Shown here one piece after another: positions 9,785 to 19,822 of a DNA stretch of 42,379 nt (positions are counted from its first letter, which is position 1; each line of letters starts with the position of its first letter). Origin of the DNA: Spirochaetia bacterium. GTDB lineage: Bacteria; Spirochaetota; Spirochaetia; Treponematales; Treponemataceae. A model generated the notes under the pieces. That model saw nothing but the letters and a program-made list of their open reading frames with translations, made no database searches and was not told the DNA's origin. The stretch lies in the NCBI GenBank assembly GCA_022773305.1, contig JALFAW010000203.1:1-42379 (forward strand), in the 5' to 3' direction. The translations under genes and the position numbers were made by a program.

Positions 9785-11848
9785 TTATTCTAAAGGTGCA
9801 AAATATCCAGTTTCATCACGACCACTTCTATTCAAAAGATAAACTTCTACTTCAAGCGGTAAATAATTCATACCAAAATTTGTTGGTAAAGCAGATGTAA
9901 ATGAAAATTGATAAACACCCTGTGGAATATTGATAATATCTTTTACAACATCATTAAGCCCTTGTGGTCGATAAACATAATATTCATCACCTTGTGTATT
10001 TTCAGTTATATAAGAAATTTCAGGGCAAAGTGCATTTTGGCTGACATTAATTACGGAAAAACTAATAGAATTATTATTTAAATATGAAGAAAGTTCTCCA
10101 AGATTATATCTGTCAAAAGTAAAAGCATTTTGATTTCCACAAGTTATCAAAACTATTCCTCGCTTTTTTGCAGCATTAATTAAATCATTTGCAGCAAGAC
10201 GCAAAGCTAAGTCGATACTGACTTTTTGAGAAACAGGATTTTTTAAAGCGTCTAAACTAAAATCACCAAGAAAATCAGGTTTTCCAATATATTCAGAAAC
10301 TGGAATGCTTCCGGCAGAAACAATTCTCAAAACACCTCCATTCATATTTGAGGCAATTTCTTTTAAAGCAGTTTCTATTTCATTTTTATAAAAATTATTG
10401 AGATTTGAACGATCAATCACAATAGTAATATCAGCTTCTGTATTGTTTGATGCAGCACCCAAAAATTTTAAATTCGAAACTGGACGTTTATTTTCAGAAA
10501 AATAAAAATTTTCTTCCTGTAATCCTACAAGCGGTTGACGATGTCGATTTTCTATTTTCACTTCCACAACAACATTTGGAAAAGCAGAAGAATCAAGTTG
10601 CTCAATCTGCACAAAAAGCCCACCAACAAGTTCCTGAATCTGCGACATAACATAAACTTCATTTGCAGTAAAATCAGAAACAATCACATTTCCATTAATA
10701 TCTGGATTTGCAACTGTTAGACGACTTGGTGCATTTCCAGTTTTTGCATATTCAAATAAAGCACCTGTTTGAACATCAACTCCCACAATACGGTTTTGGT
10801 CACAAACTAGAAGTTTATCATTCCAAACTTTTATTCCTTCAGGTTTTTTAAATGACTTTTTTTGACACAATTCACGGATAAAATTCCCAGCTCTATCAAA
10901 TTCATAAATTACACCATCATAATCATCAGCAATGAAAATTACATCGTCCATCACCGTAATTCCAGTTGGACCTTTCAATCCTTCAAATTGATTAGTTTTC
11001 TTTCCAAAAAAGAAAAGTGGATTTCCCTCTTTATCAAAAACATCAACACGCTTATTTCCGTAATCAGTTACATAAATTCTTTCTAAATCATCCTGAGCTA
11101 AATACAAAGGACCTACCATCTGTCCAAGTCCTATTCCTTTAGAACCAATATATTTTTCAAATTTTCCTTTTTCATTTAGCAAAGAAAGTCTGTCTCCTGC
11201 ATTTTCAGAAACAAGAAGTTTACCATTTTTTAGACGAATAATATCATAAGGTCTGTCAAAACCATTTATAGGACCAGAGTATCGTTCCACAACCTTTCCG
11301 TTTTGATTTAGCATAATGATTTCATTAGAATTGTAAGCTACAACCCACATCGTACCATCATATTCTGGTTGAACTGAAACAGGTCCGTTATATATAAGCT
11401 GTCCAGTAAAAACTCCTGGAAAACTTCCAGATTCGGAAAGTCGCAGAAAATTGTCATTAATTTCACCAGTTACACGTCGTTCCCTTACAATTTCAATTTT
11501 ATTTTGAAGAAGAAGTCCACCATATCCATTATTCACAACATTTTGCCAGTAATTCAATGCTTCTCCTTCCAATCCAATTTTGTAATATGCTTTTCCAAGC
11601 CAATCTAAAATCAAATTGTCATTTGGAAGATACGATAGAGCTTTTTCAAATTGCACGATGGCTTCACTAAAAGCTCCTTTATTATATGACTGAACTCCGC
11701 GTCTAAACTCATCGGATGCAAATCCCTCATTACCAGTTCTAATTCTATCAGGCAAAGATTGCATTCCAGCATTATTTGTTGTGTTTTGAGAAAAGCAAAT
11801 AAACAATAGAATAAAAGCAAAAATAGCTGTAACAATTATTTTTTTCAT
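9785..11848 (-). CDS. Secreted TPR - NHL-type beta-propeller - VWA-like protein
   Basis: Signal peptide, N-terminal TPR (AIVQFEKALSYLPNDNLILDWLGKAYYKIG), NHL-like repeats (IGLGQMVGPLYLAQDDLERIYVTDYGNKRVDVFDKEG), C-terminal VWA-like region (ADITIVIDRSNLNNFYKN). Confidence 0.85.
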   Translation of the reverse strand: MKKIIVTAIFAFILLFICFSQNTTNNAGMQSLPDRIRTGNEGFASDEFRRGVQSYNKGAFSEAIVQFEKALSYLPNDNLILDWLGKAYYKIGLEGEALNYWQNVVNNGYGGLLLQNKIEIVRERRVTGEINDNFLRLSESGSFPGVFTGQLIYNGPVSVQPEYDGTMWVVAYNSNEIIMLNQNGKVVERYSGPINGFDRPYDIIRLKNGKLLVSENAGDRLSLLNEKGKFEKYIGSKGIGLGQMVGPLYLAQDDLERIYVTDYGNKRVDVFDKEGNPLFFFGKKTNQFEGLKGPTGITVMDDVIFIADDYDGVIYEFDRAGNFIRELCQKKSFKKPEGIKVWNDKLLVCDQNRIVGVDVQTGALFEYAKTGNAPSRLTVANPDINGNVIVSDFTANEVYVMSQIQELVGGLFVQIEQLDSSAFPNVVVEVKIENRHRQPLVGLQEENFYFSENKRPVSNLKFLGAASNNTEADITIVIDRSNLNNFYKNEIETALKEIASNMNGGVLRIVSAGSIPVSEYIGKPDFLGDFSLDALKNPVSQKVSIDLALRLAANDLINAAKKRGIVLITCGNQNAFTFDRYNLGELSSYLNNNSISFSVINVSQNALCPEISYITENTQGDEYYVYRPQGLNDVVKDIINIPQGVYQFSFTSALPTNFGMNYLPLEVEVYLLNRSGRDETGYFAPLE

Positions 11849-12546
11849 GCAATTCCAGCCTTAATTTTTACAGACTTTATATGGTTAGCAATTTCTACAT
11901 TATCTGGAGCAATCTGTTCAGCATCACGCAAATATTGAAGAGCATCTTTATACAATCCCATTTTGTAATAAACCCATCCCAAAGAATCAAGACAAGCTGC
12001 TGATTTTGGTGCAATTTTTACAGCTTGTTTGCAAAGCGACAAAGCCCTTGTCAAATCTTTTTCCTGACAGGCAAGAACATATCCCAATCCGTTTAGTGAA
12101 GAAACATTTTCATCATCAGTTTTTAGAGATTGTTCATAAAATTCTACACACTTATGAATATCGTTTTGTTGCCATGCCACAAATGCAATTGCAGCATAAA
12201 CAGAAGATGTCATATATCCAGTTTCAAGCAATTTGTTTAATTCAAAATCAGCCAGTCGTCTTCGCCCCGAAATGACATAAATTACAGCTAGAAGAAATCT
12301 GCATTGCAAAACTTTTTGAATATCAGTTCCAGATGTAACAACTTGTTCTAAAAACAAAAGAGCATCATCATATTTTTCAAGTTTTGCATAACAAAGTCCA
12401 AGATAATATGCAATCTCATTCTTATCTGCTGAAGTTTCTGGCGGAAGAGCCAGAAAAAAGGCCAAAGATTGAGAATATTTTTTCTGGCGATAAAGAGCTT
12501 TTCCTTCAGCTAATACATCATCATTTTGCAATTCTGCACCTGCCAA
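11845..12546 (-). CDS. Tetratricopeptide-repeat protein
   Basis: Multiple TPR units, e.g. NGLGYVLACQEKDLTRALSLCKQAVKIAPKSAACLDSLGWVYYKMGLYKDALQYLRDAEQIAPDN; overlaps the downstream TPR-NHL gene by 4 nt. Confidence 0.88.
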   Translation of the reverse strand: MAGAELQNDDVLAEGKALYRQKKYSQSLAFFLALPPETSADKNEIAYYLGLCYAKLEKYDDALLFLEQVVTSGTDIQKVLQCRFLLAVIYVISGRRRLADFELNKLLETGYMTSSVYAAIAFVAWQQNDIHKCVEFYEQSLKTDDENVSSLNGLGYVLACQEKDLTRALSLCKQAVKIAPKSAACLDSLGWVYYKMGLYKDALQYLRDAEQIAPDNVEIANHIKSVKIKAGIA

Positions 12547-12566
12547 TTTCTAAAAGTTTTAATCTT

Positions 12567-13748
12567 TTAATCACGAACTATTGAAACACCATCAGATATT
12601 TCAACTTGATAAACATCTGGATGAAAACCAAAGATTTTTTCAAACTCCGCAATTTTTCTATAAAAATTCTCAACATCGCTTTCTCTCATAATTGCATAAA
12701 GACAACGTCCAAATCCCTTTCCTGTAATTCGTCCACACGTTACTGGATTTTGAACAAAATCAAGATTAGGTTCAAGTTCCTTTACACGCTTCAAAATCCA
12801 ATCAATTTCAGGACAAGAAATATCAAACTCTTCCTGCATAGTCTGATGACTGTGATTTATCGCTCTTGCAAATTTAAAAAAATCACCTCTTTCAATTCCT
12901 TCATAAGCGGAAATCAAATCTCTATGTTCACTTATGATAGCCATAAGTCTGTGTTTTAAATCTTCATTCACTACAGAAAGTTCTTCATTAATATCAGTAG
13001 CACTGTCAATATATTGCCATCCACCATATACATTTGATTTATTTTCCCGTAAATCACCGAGTAAAAGGGCATTCTGCGGTTCATGAATAGAAGTTCTATC
13101 CCATACATCAATTCTAGGAACTTTTGTATCAATTAAAAAGATTTTTTTATCTTCAAAATTAAAAGGAACATAGTCCCATGAACGTTTATAATGATCAGTC
13201 ACTAAAACACTGCCTTTTTTGGCAAATAATGCAACATAATTATTGGCAAGATAATTTTCAGTCTGTAAAAAACGTTTATTTCCCCTTTCTATCACACTTA
13301 AAAGTTCATTGTCTGTACAATTAATATTAAAAAGATTTTTTATTCCAAACGCAACAGCAGCTTTGATAGCTGAAGTAATTCCAAAACCTGCAGAAGGCAA
13401 AATTTCACTAAAAATTGTGATATCCATTCCTGACAAAGTAAAACCACCAGAAGTAAATCCATAAATCATAGCCTTTACCGCATTTGCCCAACGGTCTTCT
13501 TTTTTGTATTTTAATGCTGTCAAAGATGATTTTTTTCTTTCTTTTGCTTGATAAAAATAAAAATGAAATGAATTATCTTCCCTTTTTGAAAATGCAACGT
13601 AAACAGGCAGATTTACTGCCATAGACATTGTCTTATCCTTAAAGAACCATGAATGTTCCCCTAAAAGATGAAAACGCCCTGGAGCTTTAGTAACCAGTTG
13701 CGCGCTTGTACCATATTCAGCTGCGTGAATATCATTTAATAGTCTCAA
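12567..13748 (-). CDS. GHMP-family kinase, galactokinase-like (divergent substrate motif)
   Basis: APGRFHLLGEHS near the N-terminus, GHMP-like LPSAGFGITSAIKAAVA, C-terminal CGRITGKGFGRCLYAIM. Confidence 0.82.
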   Translation of the reverse strand: MRLLNDIHAAEYGTSAQLVTKAPGRFHLLGEHSWFFKDKTMSMAVNLPVYVAFSKREDNSFHFYFYQAKERKKSSLTALKYKKEDRWANAVKAMIYGFTSGGFTLSGMDITIFSEILPSAGFGITSAIKAAVAFGIKNLFNINCTDNELLSVIERGNKRFLQTENYLANNYVALFAKKGSVLVTDHYKRSWDYVPFNFEDKKIFLIDTKVPRIDVWDRTSIHEPQNALLLGDLRENKSNVYGGWQYIDSATDINEELSVVNEDLKHRLMAIISEHRDLISAYEGIERGDFFKFARAINHSHQTMQEEFDISCPEIDWILKRVKELEPNLDFVQNPVTCGRITGKGFGRCLYAIMRESDVENFYRKIAEFEKIFGFHPDVYQVEISDGVSIVRD

Positions 13749-13810
13749 GTTTCCTCCCCTCTAAAAAATCAACTTGATTTTTTTTAAACTATATTGTTAA
13801 ATATACTATA

Positions 13811-15601
13811 ATGGAAGTAATTTTACAAGTTTTTTATTCTTTTTTTTCAGGCTGCATGCTTTCTCTGTCAATTCCGAATGAAATATACGAATTTGGCTCA
13901 CCTGTATTCACATTATTTGCATTTATTCCATATTACATCCTCTTTTCTAGAAAAATTAAAACATACAAACAGGCTTTTTTTGCTGGCTTTATACAAACTA
14001 TAACAACTCATTTGCTTTCAAGTTACTGGCTTGCATATTTTAAAGATTTTGCAGTAATAACACTTGGAGCTTCAGCTTTTGGTACAGGTATGATTGGTGG
14101 ATTTATGGCACTTTATTTATATTTACCATTTTCATCATCTCAAAATCATAATACTCTGTTAGATGGAACACTTTATCAAAAGTTTTATGATACTAAAACA
14201 TTCAAAATCATATATTTTTCTTCCATTTATATGTTATATGAATGGGTTAAATCTTCAGGTTTTTTAGGATACCCTTGGGGAACAGTTTCATCTGCAATGT
14301 ATGAATGGCCGGTTATAATGCAGTTGGCTTCCATAACAGGAACTTATGGAATTACTTTCTTGATTCTTTTATTAAATTGTCTTCTATCAGAAATACTTAT
14401 CTTTTTTTATGAAAAAAATAATCAAAAAAATATAAAAGATGATGTACAAATTGTGTTTAGATTTACAACCATTTTATTTTTGTGCACAGTTATTTTTGGA
14501 ATATATCAATATGATAAGCCAAGAAAACCTCATAAAACACTTACAACAGTTTTAGTTCAACAAAACAGTGATCCTTGGGAAGAAAAAACTGATGAACAAT
14601 CTATTTTAATTTCACAACGATTAACACAAAAACAAATTGATCTTCTTTCTCAGGAAAACAAAAAGGCAGATTTAGTAGTTTGGTCTGAAGGGTGTCTAAA
14701 ATACTCTTTTCCAGATTCTTATTCTTATTACAATCATTACCCTTTTGAAAAACCACTTATCTCATTCATAAAAGATACAAAAGTACCATTTATTCTTGGA
14801 GGTTCTTATAAAAAGAAGAGTGTTGATAACACTAAATTTTATAACGTAACCTTACTTTTTGATAAGGATGGAAAACTCCGCGGAGAATATGCAAAAAATC
14901 ATCTTGTTCCATTCGCCGAAGTTCTTCCTTTTATAGAATATCCAAAAGTAAAAGAATTTATGAAGAAAGTAATTGGCATTTCAGCTGGCTGGTACCCGGG
15001 CGATCAGTATGTTTTCTTTGAGATTCCATGCAAAACTACAAAAGAATACAGACTTCCTGCTGTAAAAAACATCACTCTTACTCAAAGTTATCAGGAACAA
15101 AAAGATGAAGAAAATCGTCCCGTTACTGTAAAGATTGCAACTCCAATCTGCTTTGATGATTCATTTACTGACATCATGCGTCCTTTGTATTTAAATGGAG
15201 CTGAACTTTTTGTAAACCTGACAGATGACTCATGGTCAAAAAAACGTTCAAGTGAAATCCAGCATTTTGTGATTTCATCTTACAGAGCTATTGAATATCG
15301 TACAACTTTAGTTCGTTCATGCAACGCTGGCTATTCTGTTGTTTTGAATCCAGCTGGAAAAATCATAGCAGAAATGCCTCTTTTTGAACAAGCTTCAATA
15401 ACTGTTGATGTTCCAATTTTTGAACGAAAGATGACGACTTATGCACGATTTGGAAATTGGCTTCCATATTCAGCAATTGTTTTTTTTGTATTTTTTGCAA
15501 TCTATTACTACTTTTCTTTTGAACATTCTGATTATATTAAATCAGAAAGAAAAATAAAAATTAATAAAGAAAATAAAAAACATAAAAAAAAGAAAAAATA
15601 A
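13811..15601 (+). CDS. lnt: Apolipoprotein N-acyltransferase
   Basis: N-terminal multi-TM segment, nitrilase-fold domain with VVWSEGCLKY, KNHLVPFAEVLPF, ATPICFDDSFTDIMRPL and NLTDDSWSKKRSSEIQHF. Confidence 0.93.
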   Translation: MEVILQVFYSFFSGCMLSLSIPNEIYEFGSPVFTLFAFIPYYILFSRKIKTYKQAFFAGFIQTITTHLLSSYWLAYFKDFAVITLGASAFGTGMIGGFMALYLYLPFSSSQNHNTLLDGTLYQKFYDTKTFKIIYFSSIYMLYEWVKSSGFLGYPWGTVSSAMYEWPVIMQLASITGTYGITFLILLLNCLLSEILIFFYEKNNQKNIKDDVQIVFRFTTILFLCTVIFGIYQYDKPRKPHKTLTTVLVQQNSDPWEEKTDEQSILISQRLTQKQIDLLSQENKKADLVVWSEGCLKYSFPDSYSYYNHYPFEKPLISFIKDTKVPFILGGSYKKKSVDNTKFYNVTLLFDKDGKLRGEYAKNHLVPFAEVLPFIEYPKVKEFMKKVIGISAGWYPGDQYVFFEIPCKTTKEYRLPAVKNITLTQSYQEQKDEENRPVTVKIATPICFDDSFTDIMRPLYLNGAELFVNLTDDSWSKKRSSEIQHFVISSYRAIEYRTTLVRSCNAGYSVVLNPAGKIIAEMPLFEQASITVDVPIFERKMTTYARFGNWLPYSAIVFFVFFAIYYYFSFEHSDYIKSERKIKINKENKKHKKKKK

Positions 15602-15644
15602 TTAGCCTTATTAAAATAACCCTTGATTTTTAAGGAGTGTATCT

Positions 15645-16121
15645 ATGCGTTGTCCTCATTGTGAATCTCTTGAAGATAAAGTTCTGGAATCTCGAACAAT
15701 GTTTAATGGAGATGTAATCAGAAGAAGAAGAGAATGTCTTTCATGTGGTTATAGATTCACTAGTTATGAAAGAATCGAAGAAAAACAGTTTATGGTCATA
15801 AAAAAAGATTTACGTAGAGAACCTTTTGATATTACAAAACTGGAAAGAGGAATTGAACGTGCTTTGGAAAAACGTCCTGTTTCAACTTCTGTAATTGAGC
15901 AACTTTCCGATGAAATAGAAGGAATTGCCATTAAAAAAGCAAAAGAATCTAGAGAAATTTCAACTACAGAATTAGGAGAAATTGTTCTAGAAAAGTTATA
16001 TAGTATTGATAAAGTTGCATATATTAGATTTGTTTCAGTTTACAGACATTTTGAAAATCTAGATGAATTTATAAAAGAAGCAAAAAAAATAAATAAAAAA
16101 GAAAAGACAAGCGATTTATAG
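15645..16121 (+). CDS. nrdR: Transcriptional repressor NrdR
   Basis: MRCPHCESLEDKVLESR...RRRRECLSCGYRFTSYER zinc ribbon plus ATP-cone; preceded by AAGGAG. Confidence 0.97.
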   Translation: MRCPHCESLEDKVLESRTMFNGDVIRRRRECLSCGYRFTSYERIEEKQFMVIKKDLRREPFDITKLERGIERALEKRPVSTSVIEQLSDEIEGIAIKKAKESREISTTELGEIVLEKLYSIDKVAYIRFVSVYRHFENLDEFIKEAKKINKKEKTSDL

Positions 16122-16149
16122 ACTTTACTAAACACTTTTAGCAATTTCT

Positions 16150-17136
16150 TTACATAATCCTTGCAAATTCTTTTACAATTTGAGGAATTAATGTTTCCAC
16201 TTTTCCATTACAACTCATTCCGCTAGCATTTTTGTGTCCGCCACCACCAAATTTTGCAGCAACAACAGATACATCTATTTTATCTTGAGAACGAAATCCA
16301 CCAGTACATGTCAAAGGTGTATCCTGACGCAAAAAAACTACCGCCTCAACATCCTTTGCTGAAAGCATGAGTTGATAAAGGGCATCAGAATCTCTACCTT
16401 CAAGACCATATTTCTTAGTTTCTTCCATTGTTTCATAAGTAATTACAAGTCGTCCTTCTAGATAACGCTCAGCTTTTTGCAACAACACACCCAAAAGTTT
16501 TCTAGTGGAATATGGTTTTCCGTTATTTATCTGATTATATGTGATTTTAGGATTAGCGCCATAGGAAACAAGACGACTTACAGCTTCAAAAACAGGAGCG
16601 GAATCTTCTGCCAAAAATCTAAAAAAGCCAGTATCAGTACATATTCCAAAAAATAAAATTTCTGCAATATTTTTTGGAATATCACCTATAATCATTTCAT
16701 AAAAAATCTGAATCAGATACGAACAGGCAGGAGCCAAAGGATTTATATAACTTTTTACTCCCTCAATTGCTGAACTAGTTTTATGATGATCAATTATAAA
16801 TGAATCAAGACCTTTCAAATCTCCATCAATTTCTCCTAGCCTAAACAATTCTCCACAATCAACAATAATTAACCCAGTTTTTGCTCTTTCCTGAGAATCT
16901 TGAAAAATCATAGAATCAGAAAATCTGTCTTTCCATTTTACAATTTCATTTCTTTTAAATGGACCAGCAGACAGCAATTGATATGGTTTTGAAAAATTAT
17001 CGAGTATAGAAGCAACAGCTAAGCATGAAGCTACACAATCACCATCTGGTTCTTTGTGGCCAGCAACAAAGAAAAAATCATGACTTTCAATAAAAGTTTT
17101 AAATTCTGAGACGTCTTGAGATGTAATCTGTTTCAT
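16150..17136 (-). CDS. DHH/DHHA1 phosphoesterase, NrnA-like
   Basis: GHKEPDGDCVAS, IDHHKTSS, and FGGGGHKNASGMS. Confidence 0.92.
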   Translation of the reverse strand: MKQITSQDVSEFKTFIESHDFFFVAGHKEPDGDCVASCLAVASILDNFSKPYQLLSAGPFKRNEIVKWKDRFSDSMIFQDSQERAKTGLIIVDCGELFRLGEIDGDLKGLDSFIIDHHKTSSAIEGVKSYINPLAPACSYLIQIFYEMIIGDIPKNIAEILFFGICTDTGFFRFLAEDSAPVFEAVSRLVSYGANPKITYNQINNGKPYSTRKLLGVLLQKAERYLEGRLVITYETMEETKKYGLEGRDSDALYQLMLSAKDVEAVVFLRQDTPLTCTGGFRSQDKIDVSVVAAKFGGGGHKNASGMSCNGKVETLIPQIVKEFARIM

Positions 17137-17139
17137 TTA

Positions 17140-17589
17140 TTAAAATTCCAATTCTTCTAAAGTTTCTTTGTCTTCGCCTTCCATTGTTTTTCTGTAATCA
17201 GCAACTCCCCAAATGGAATCCGATTTATTCATTGGAACGGACAGAATAACTCGTTTAAATTCACCTTCATCTTTTATAACAGTCATAAAAGAATTATAAC
17301 CTGAACGTACTTTCCTAAACTTTAATTTTCTTGGTTCTTCAGGTGTTCCTTTTGCCCAAGCCTTTGGAATTACAACAGAACCAACACCCACGTGATTTTT
17401 TTGATAAATAATAGAATAAGCGTTTTTTCCCTCAAGAATTTTCAAGATAGGAACATTGACATAAGAAAGGTCACTCCATTTTCCTTCAGTTTTTTCAAAA
17501 GAAGTGCCAGAATCATTTGTTTTTTCTGCTGCAAAAAGCAATCCCGAAAAAACTGTAAATAAAGCTAAAATCAATAAAGTTTTTTTCAT
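17140..17589 (-). CDS. Small secreted protein of unknown function
   Basis: Signal peptide MKKTLLILALFTVFSGLLFAA; 149 aa; directly upstream of the NrnA-like gene. Confidence 0.7.
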   Translation of the reverse strand: MKKTLLILALFTVFSGLLFAAEKTNDSGTSFEKTEGKWSDLSYVNVPILKILEGKNAYSIIYQKNHVGVGSVVIPKAWAKGTPEEPRKLKFRKVRSGYNSFMTVIKDEGEFKRVILSVPMNKSDSIWGVADYRKTMEGEDKETLEELEF

Positions 17590-17638
17590 AAGACATCCTT
17601 TTCATTCATTTTTCCCACCAATAATGATTATAAACCCA

Positions 17639-18295
17639 TTATTTCAAATTATCAATAATAAGTTTTAAAGCTTTTACTGCTTTTCCACGGTGAGAAATTG
17701 CATTTTTTTCATCAGCTGAAATTTGGGCAACAGTTTTTTGATATTCTGGAAGAAAAACAATCGGGTCATAACCAAATCCACCATTTCCTGCTTGTTCATC
17801 AATATTTTTAATCAAAACTCCTTCAAATGTTTCTTGTGCCACAAAAAGTCTATCAGAACCGCAATATAAAACCATAGCACAAGTATAATGACAACTGCGC
17901 TCTCCATGAAGATAAGAAGCAGAAGGAAGTTTTTCATTTTTTAAAGTATTATTTAACTGATTTATCAAAAAAACATTTTGTTCTTCCTGAGAGATTTTTG
18001 AACCGTCAGGTTTTCCTTTCATAAAATCAGGTCCTGCATATCTTGATGAGTAAATTCCTGGTGCTCCATTTAATGCGTCAACACAAATTCCCGAATCATC
18101 TGCTATCACAGGACTTTTTACGATTTCATAAAGGGCCTTAGCTTTAATTAAACTATTTTCATAAAAAGTTGAACCAGTTTCTTCAGGATTAAAATCAATT
18201 CCTTCATCGGCAGGTGTCAAAATTGTATGTTCTGGAAGAAGTTCGCACATTTCTTTTTTTTTGTGCTGATTATTTGTTGCTAAATAAATTTTCAT
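17639..18295 (-). CDS. rdgB: XTP/dITP diphosphatase (Ham1/RdgB family)
   Basis: MKIYLATNNQHKKKEM, PVIADDSGICVDALNGAPGIYSSRYAG, NGGFGYDPIVFLPE, ISHRGKAVK. Confidence 0.95.
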   Translation of the reverse strand: MKIYLATNNQHKKKEMCELLPEHTILTPADEGIDFNPEETGSTFYENSLIKAKALYEIVKSPVIADDSGICVDALNGAPGIYSSRYAGPDFMKGKPDGSKISQEEQNVFLINQLNNTLKNEKLPSASYLHGERSCHYTCAMVLYCGSDRLFVAQETFEGVLIKNIDEQAGNGGFGYDPIVFLPEYQKTVAQISADEKNAISHRGKAVKALKLIIDNLK

Positions 18296-18407
18296 AGAAT
18301 TACTATAATAAAAAACAAAACTATTGGCAATTCATTTTTCGAATTTTTCAGTTCAAAGTCCCCCACCAGAAAAAATGCCATCAAAAATCAAAAATTCAAA
18401 AAAATAG

Positions 18408-18452
18408 AAAGTAAAATCAAATGGCAAAGTTAACGCCATTTGATTTTACTTT
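18408..18452 (-). terminator. Rho-independent terminator of the 18553-19503 gene
   Basis: Perfect 18-bp stem AAAGTAAAATCAAATGGC / GCCATTTGATTTTACTTT with a 9-nt loop. Read on the minus strand, the stem is followed by TCTATTTTTTTG. Confidence 0.8.
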
Positions 18453-18552
18453 AAGTTTATATAGTAACTCACTTATTCAATTGTTCGCTTGAGCAAACTA
18501 ATTACGTTCCTCAAAAGTTGACACTTTCTTCTTCACGTAATTTTATGGTATA

Positions 18553-19503
18553 TTATTTTTTCTCTTCAGTACTATTATTAGTAAGTTTTTTAGATTCTAT
18601 TCTCGCACAATTAATGTAATAAGATACTTGCCTTACTGATATATTTAATAAATCACCAATTGTTTTATTTGTTGGGCGTAAATATAAGAATCCATCTGCA
18701 AACTTTCTGTTTAATGCTTGCCAATGATTATAATGTATTCCATCAAGTTTCACTAATCTGTCTTTGATTATCCTTGACTCTATTTTATCTACACATTCAT
18801 CCAACTCTGTTATTCTTTTTTCACACTTTCTATGATGAAAATAATTGTAATTTCGTCGTTCCAATATTTTTTGCACTTTTACTGATTTAGAAATTACACT
18901 CATTTTACAGTATTGAATTGCATCATACATTATTACTTCGTCAATATTATACAATTCACTTATTTTTTTAATCTGTATCTCTGTAAGATAAAAACAAGAT
19001 TTTAAAGCTAAAACAAGTATTTTTTTATCAGCACTTTTAGCTAAAATTTTAGAAAATATTTCTCGTAATTGTTCAAAACTTAATGTTTTATATTCATCAG
19101 AAGATTTTTTTGATGAATAAAGCATCTTACTTTCAAATGTATTTTGAATACTGTAATTTCTTTCTTTAGTGGAATAAGAAACTACATCTTCTTCAAAAAG
19201 TAATGTTTCTTTTAATGAATTCCTTGCTATATACCTTCTAGCAGAACTTATTAACCCAATAATATAATAAAAAAAGAACTTAAAAAAATCTGTTTTTTGA
19301 GGATCATAATTATCAAATAATTTTTCACCTTTTTCAAAAAAAGACACAAGTAATTCAGCTCTGAAATCTTCATCAAAACGATGCAATCCAAACATAGGAT
19401 AATTTTTCTGAATAAACTTTCCTAACATTCCTAATGCCTCTTTTTTTTCAATTACACCATTCTTTACGTCATCGAATAATTGATTAAAATCCTCTTGCTT
19501 CAT
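18553..19503 (-). CDS. Divergent sigma-70-like / HTH protein of unknown function
   Basis: FRAELLVSFFEKGEKLFDNYDPQKTDFFKFFFYYIIGLISSARRYIARN resembles sigma region 2; C-terminal NKTIGDLLNISVRQVSYYINCARIESKKL resembles a region-4 HTH. Start set to 19503 because AAGGAG lies just upstream of that ATG (ORF track gives 19530). Confidence 0.6.
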   Translation of the reverse strand: MKQEDFNQLFDDVKNGVIEKKEALGMLGKFIQKNYPMFGLHRFDEDFRAELLVSFFEKGEKLFDNYDPQKTDFFKFFFYYIIGLISSARRYIARNSLKETLLFEEDVVSYSTKERNYSIQNTFESKMLYSSKKSSDEYKTLSFEQLREIFSKILAKSADKKILVLALKSCFYLTEIQIKKISELYNIDEVIMYDAIQYCKMSVISKSVKVQKILERRNYNYFHHRKCEKRITELDECVDKIESRIIKDRLVKLDGIHYNHWQALNRKFADGFLYLRPTNKTIGDLLNISVRQVSYYINCARIESKKLTNNSTEEKK

Positions 19504-19747
19504 AAAAGTTCTCCTTACACTTTTATTCAAGTGCTAATTGATAAAAAAAATCTACCAATTGATTAGTTTTTTTTGATAATAATTCTCTCTTACTTATTTG
19601 ACGTATTTTTTTAAGAAACTACTAAGAGTTATTTTATTGTTTTATAACAAATTATTATTTTTTTTTATTTTTTTTATTTTTTTTCAAAAAATGAGTTTCA
19701 ATATATTGACTTAATTTAATCAATATGATAATATAAATTCATCACTT

Positions 19748-19820
19748 GGCGACCTAGCTCAGTTGGTAGAGCACACGGCTCATATCCGTGTTGTCAGTGG
19801 TTCAATCCCACTGGTCGCTA
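19748..19820 (+). tRNA. tRNA-Met (CAT anticodon; elongator Met likely, tRNA-Ile2 not excluded)
   Basis: Cloverleaf: GGCGACC/GGTCGCT acceptor, GCTC/GAGC D stem, CACGG-CTCATAT-CCGTG anticodon arm, AGTGG-TTCAATC-CCACT T arm. CCA not encoded. Confidence 0.95.
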
Positions 19821-19822
19821 AA

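Noticed and set aside
19660-19690. T-rich tract (TTTTTTTTTATTTTTTTTATTTTTTTT) as a functional repeat
   Set aside because: Low-complexity sequence common in intergenic DNA of this composition; no evidence of function.
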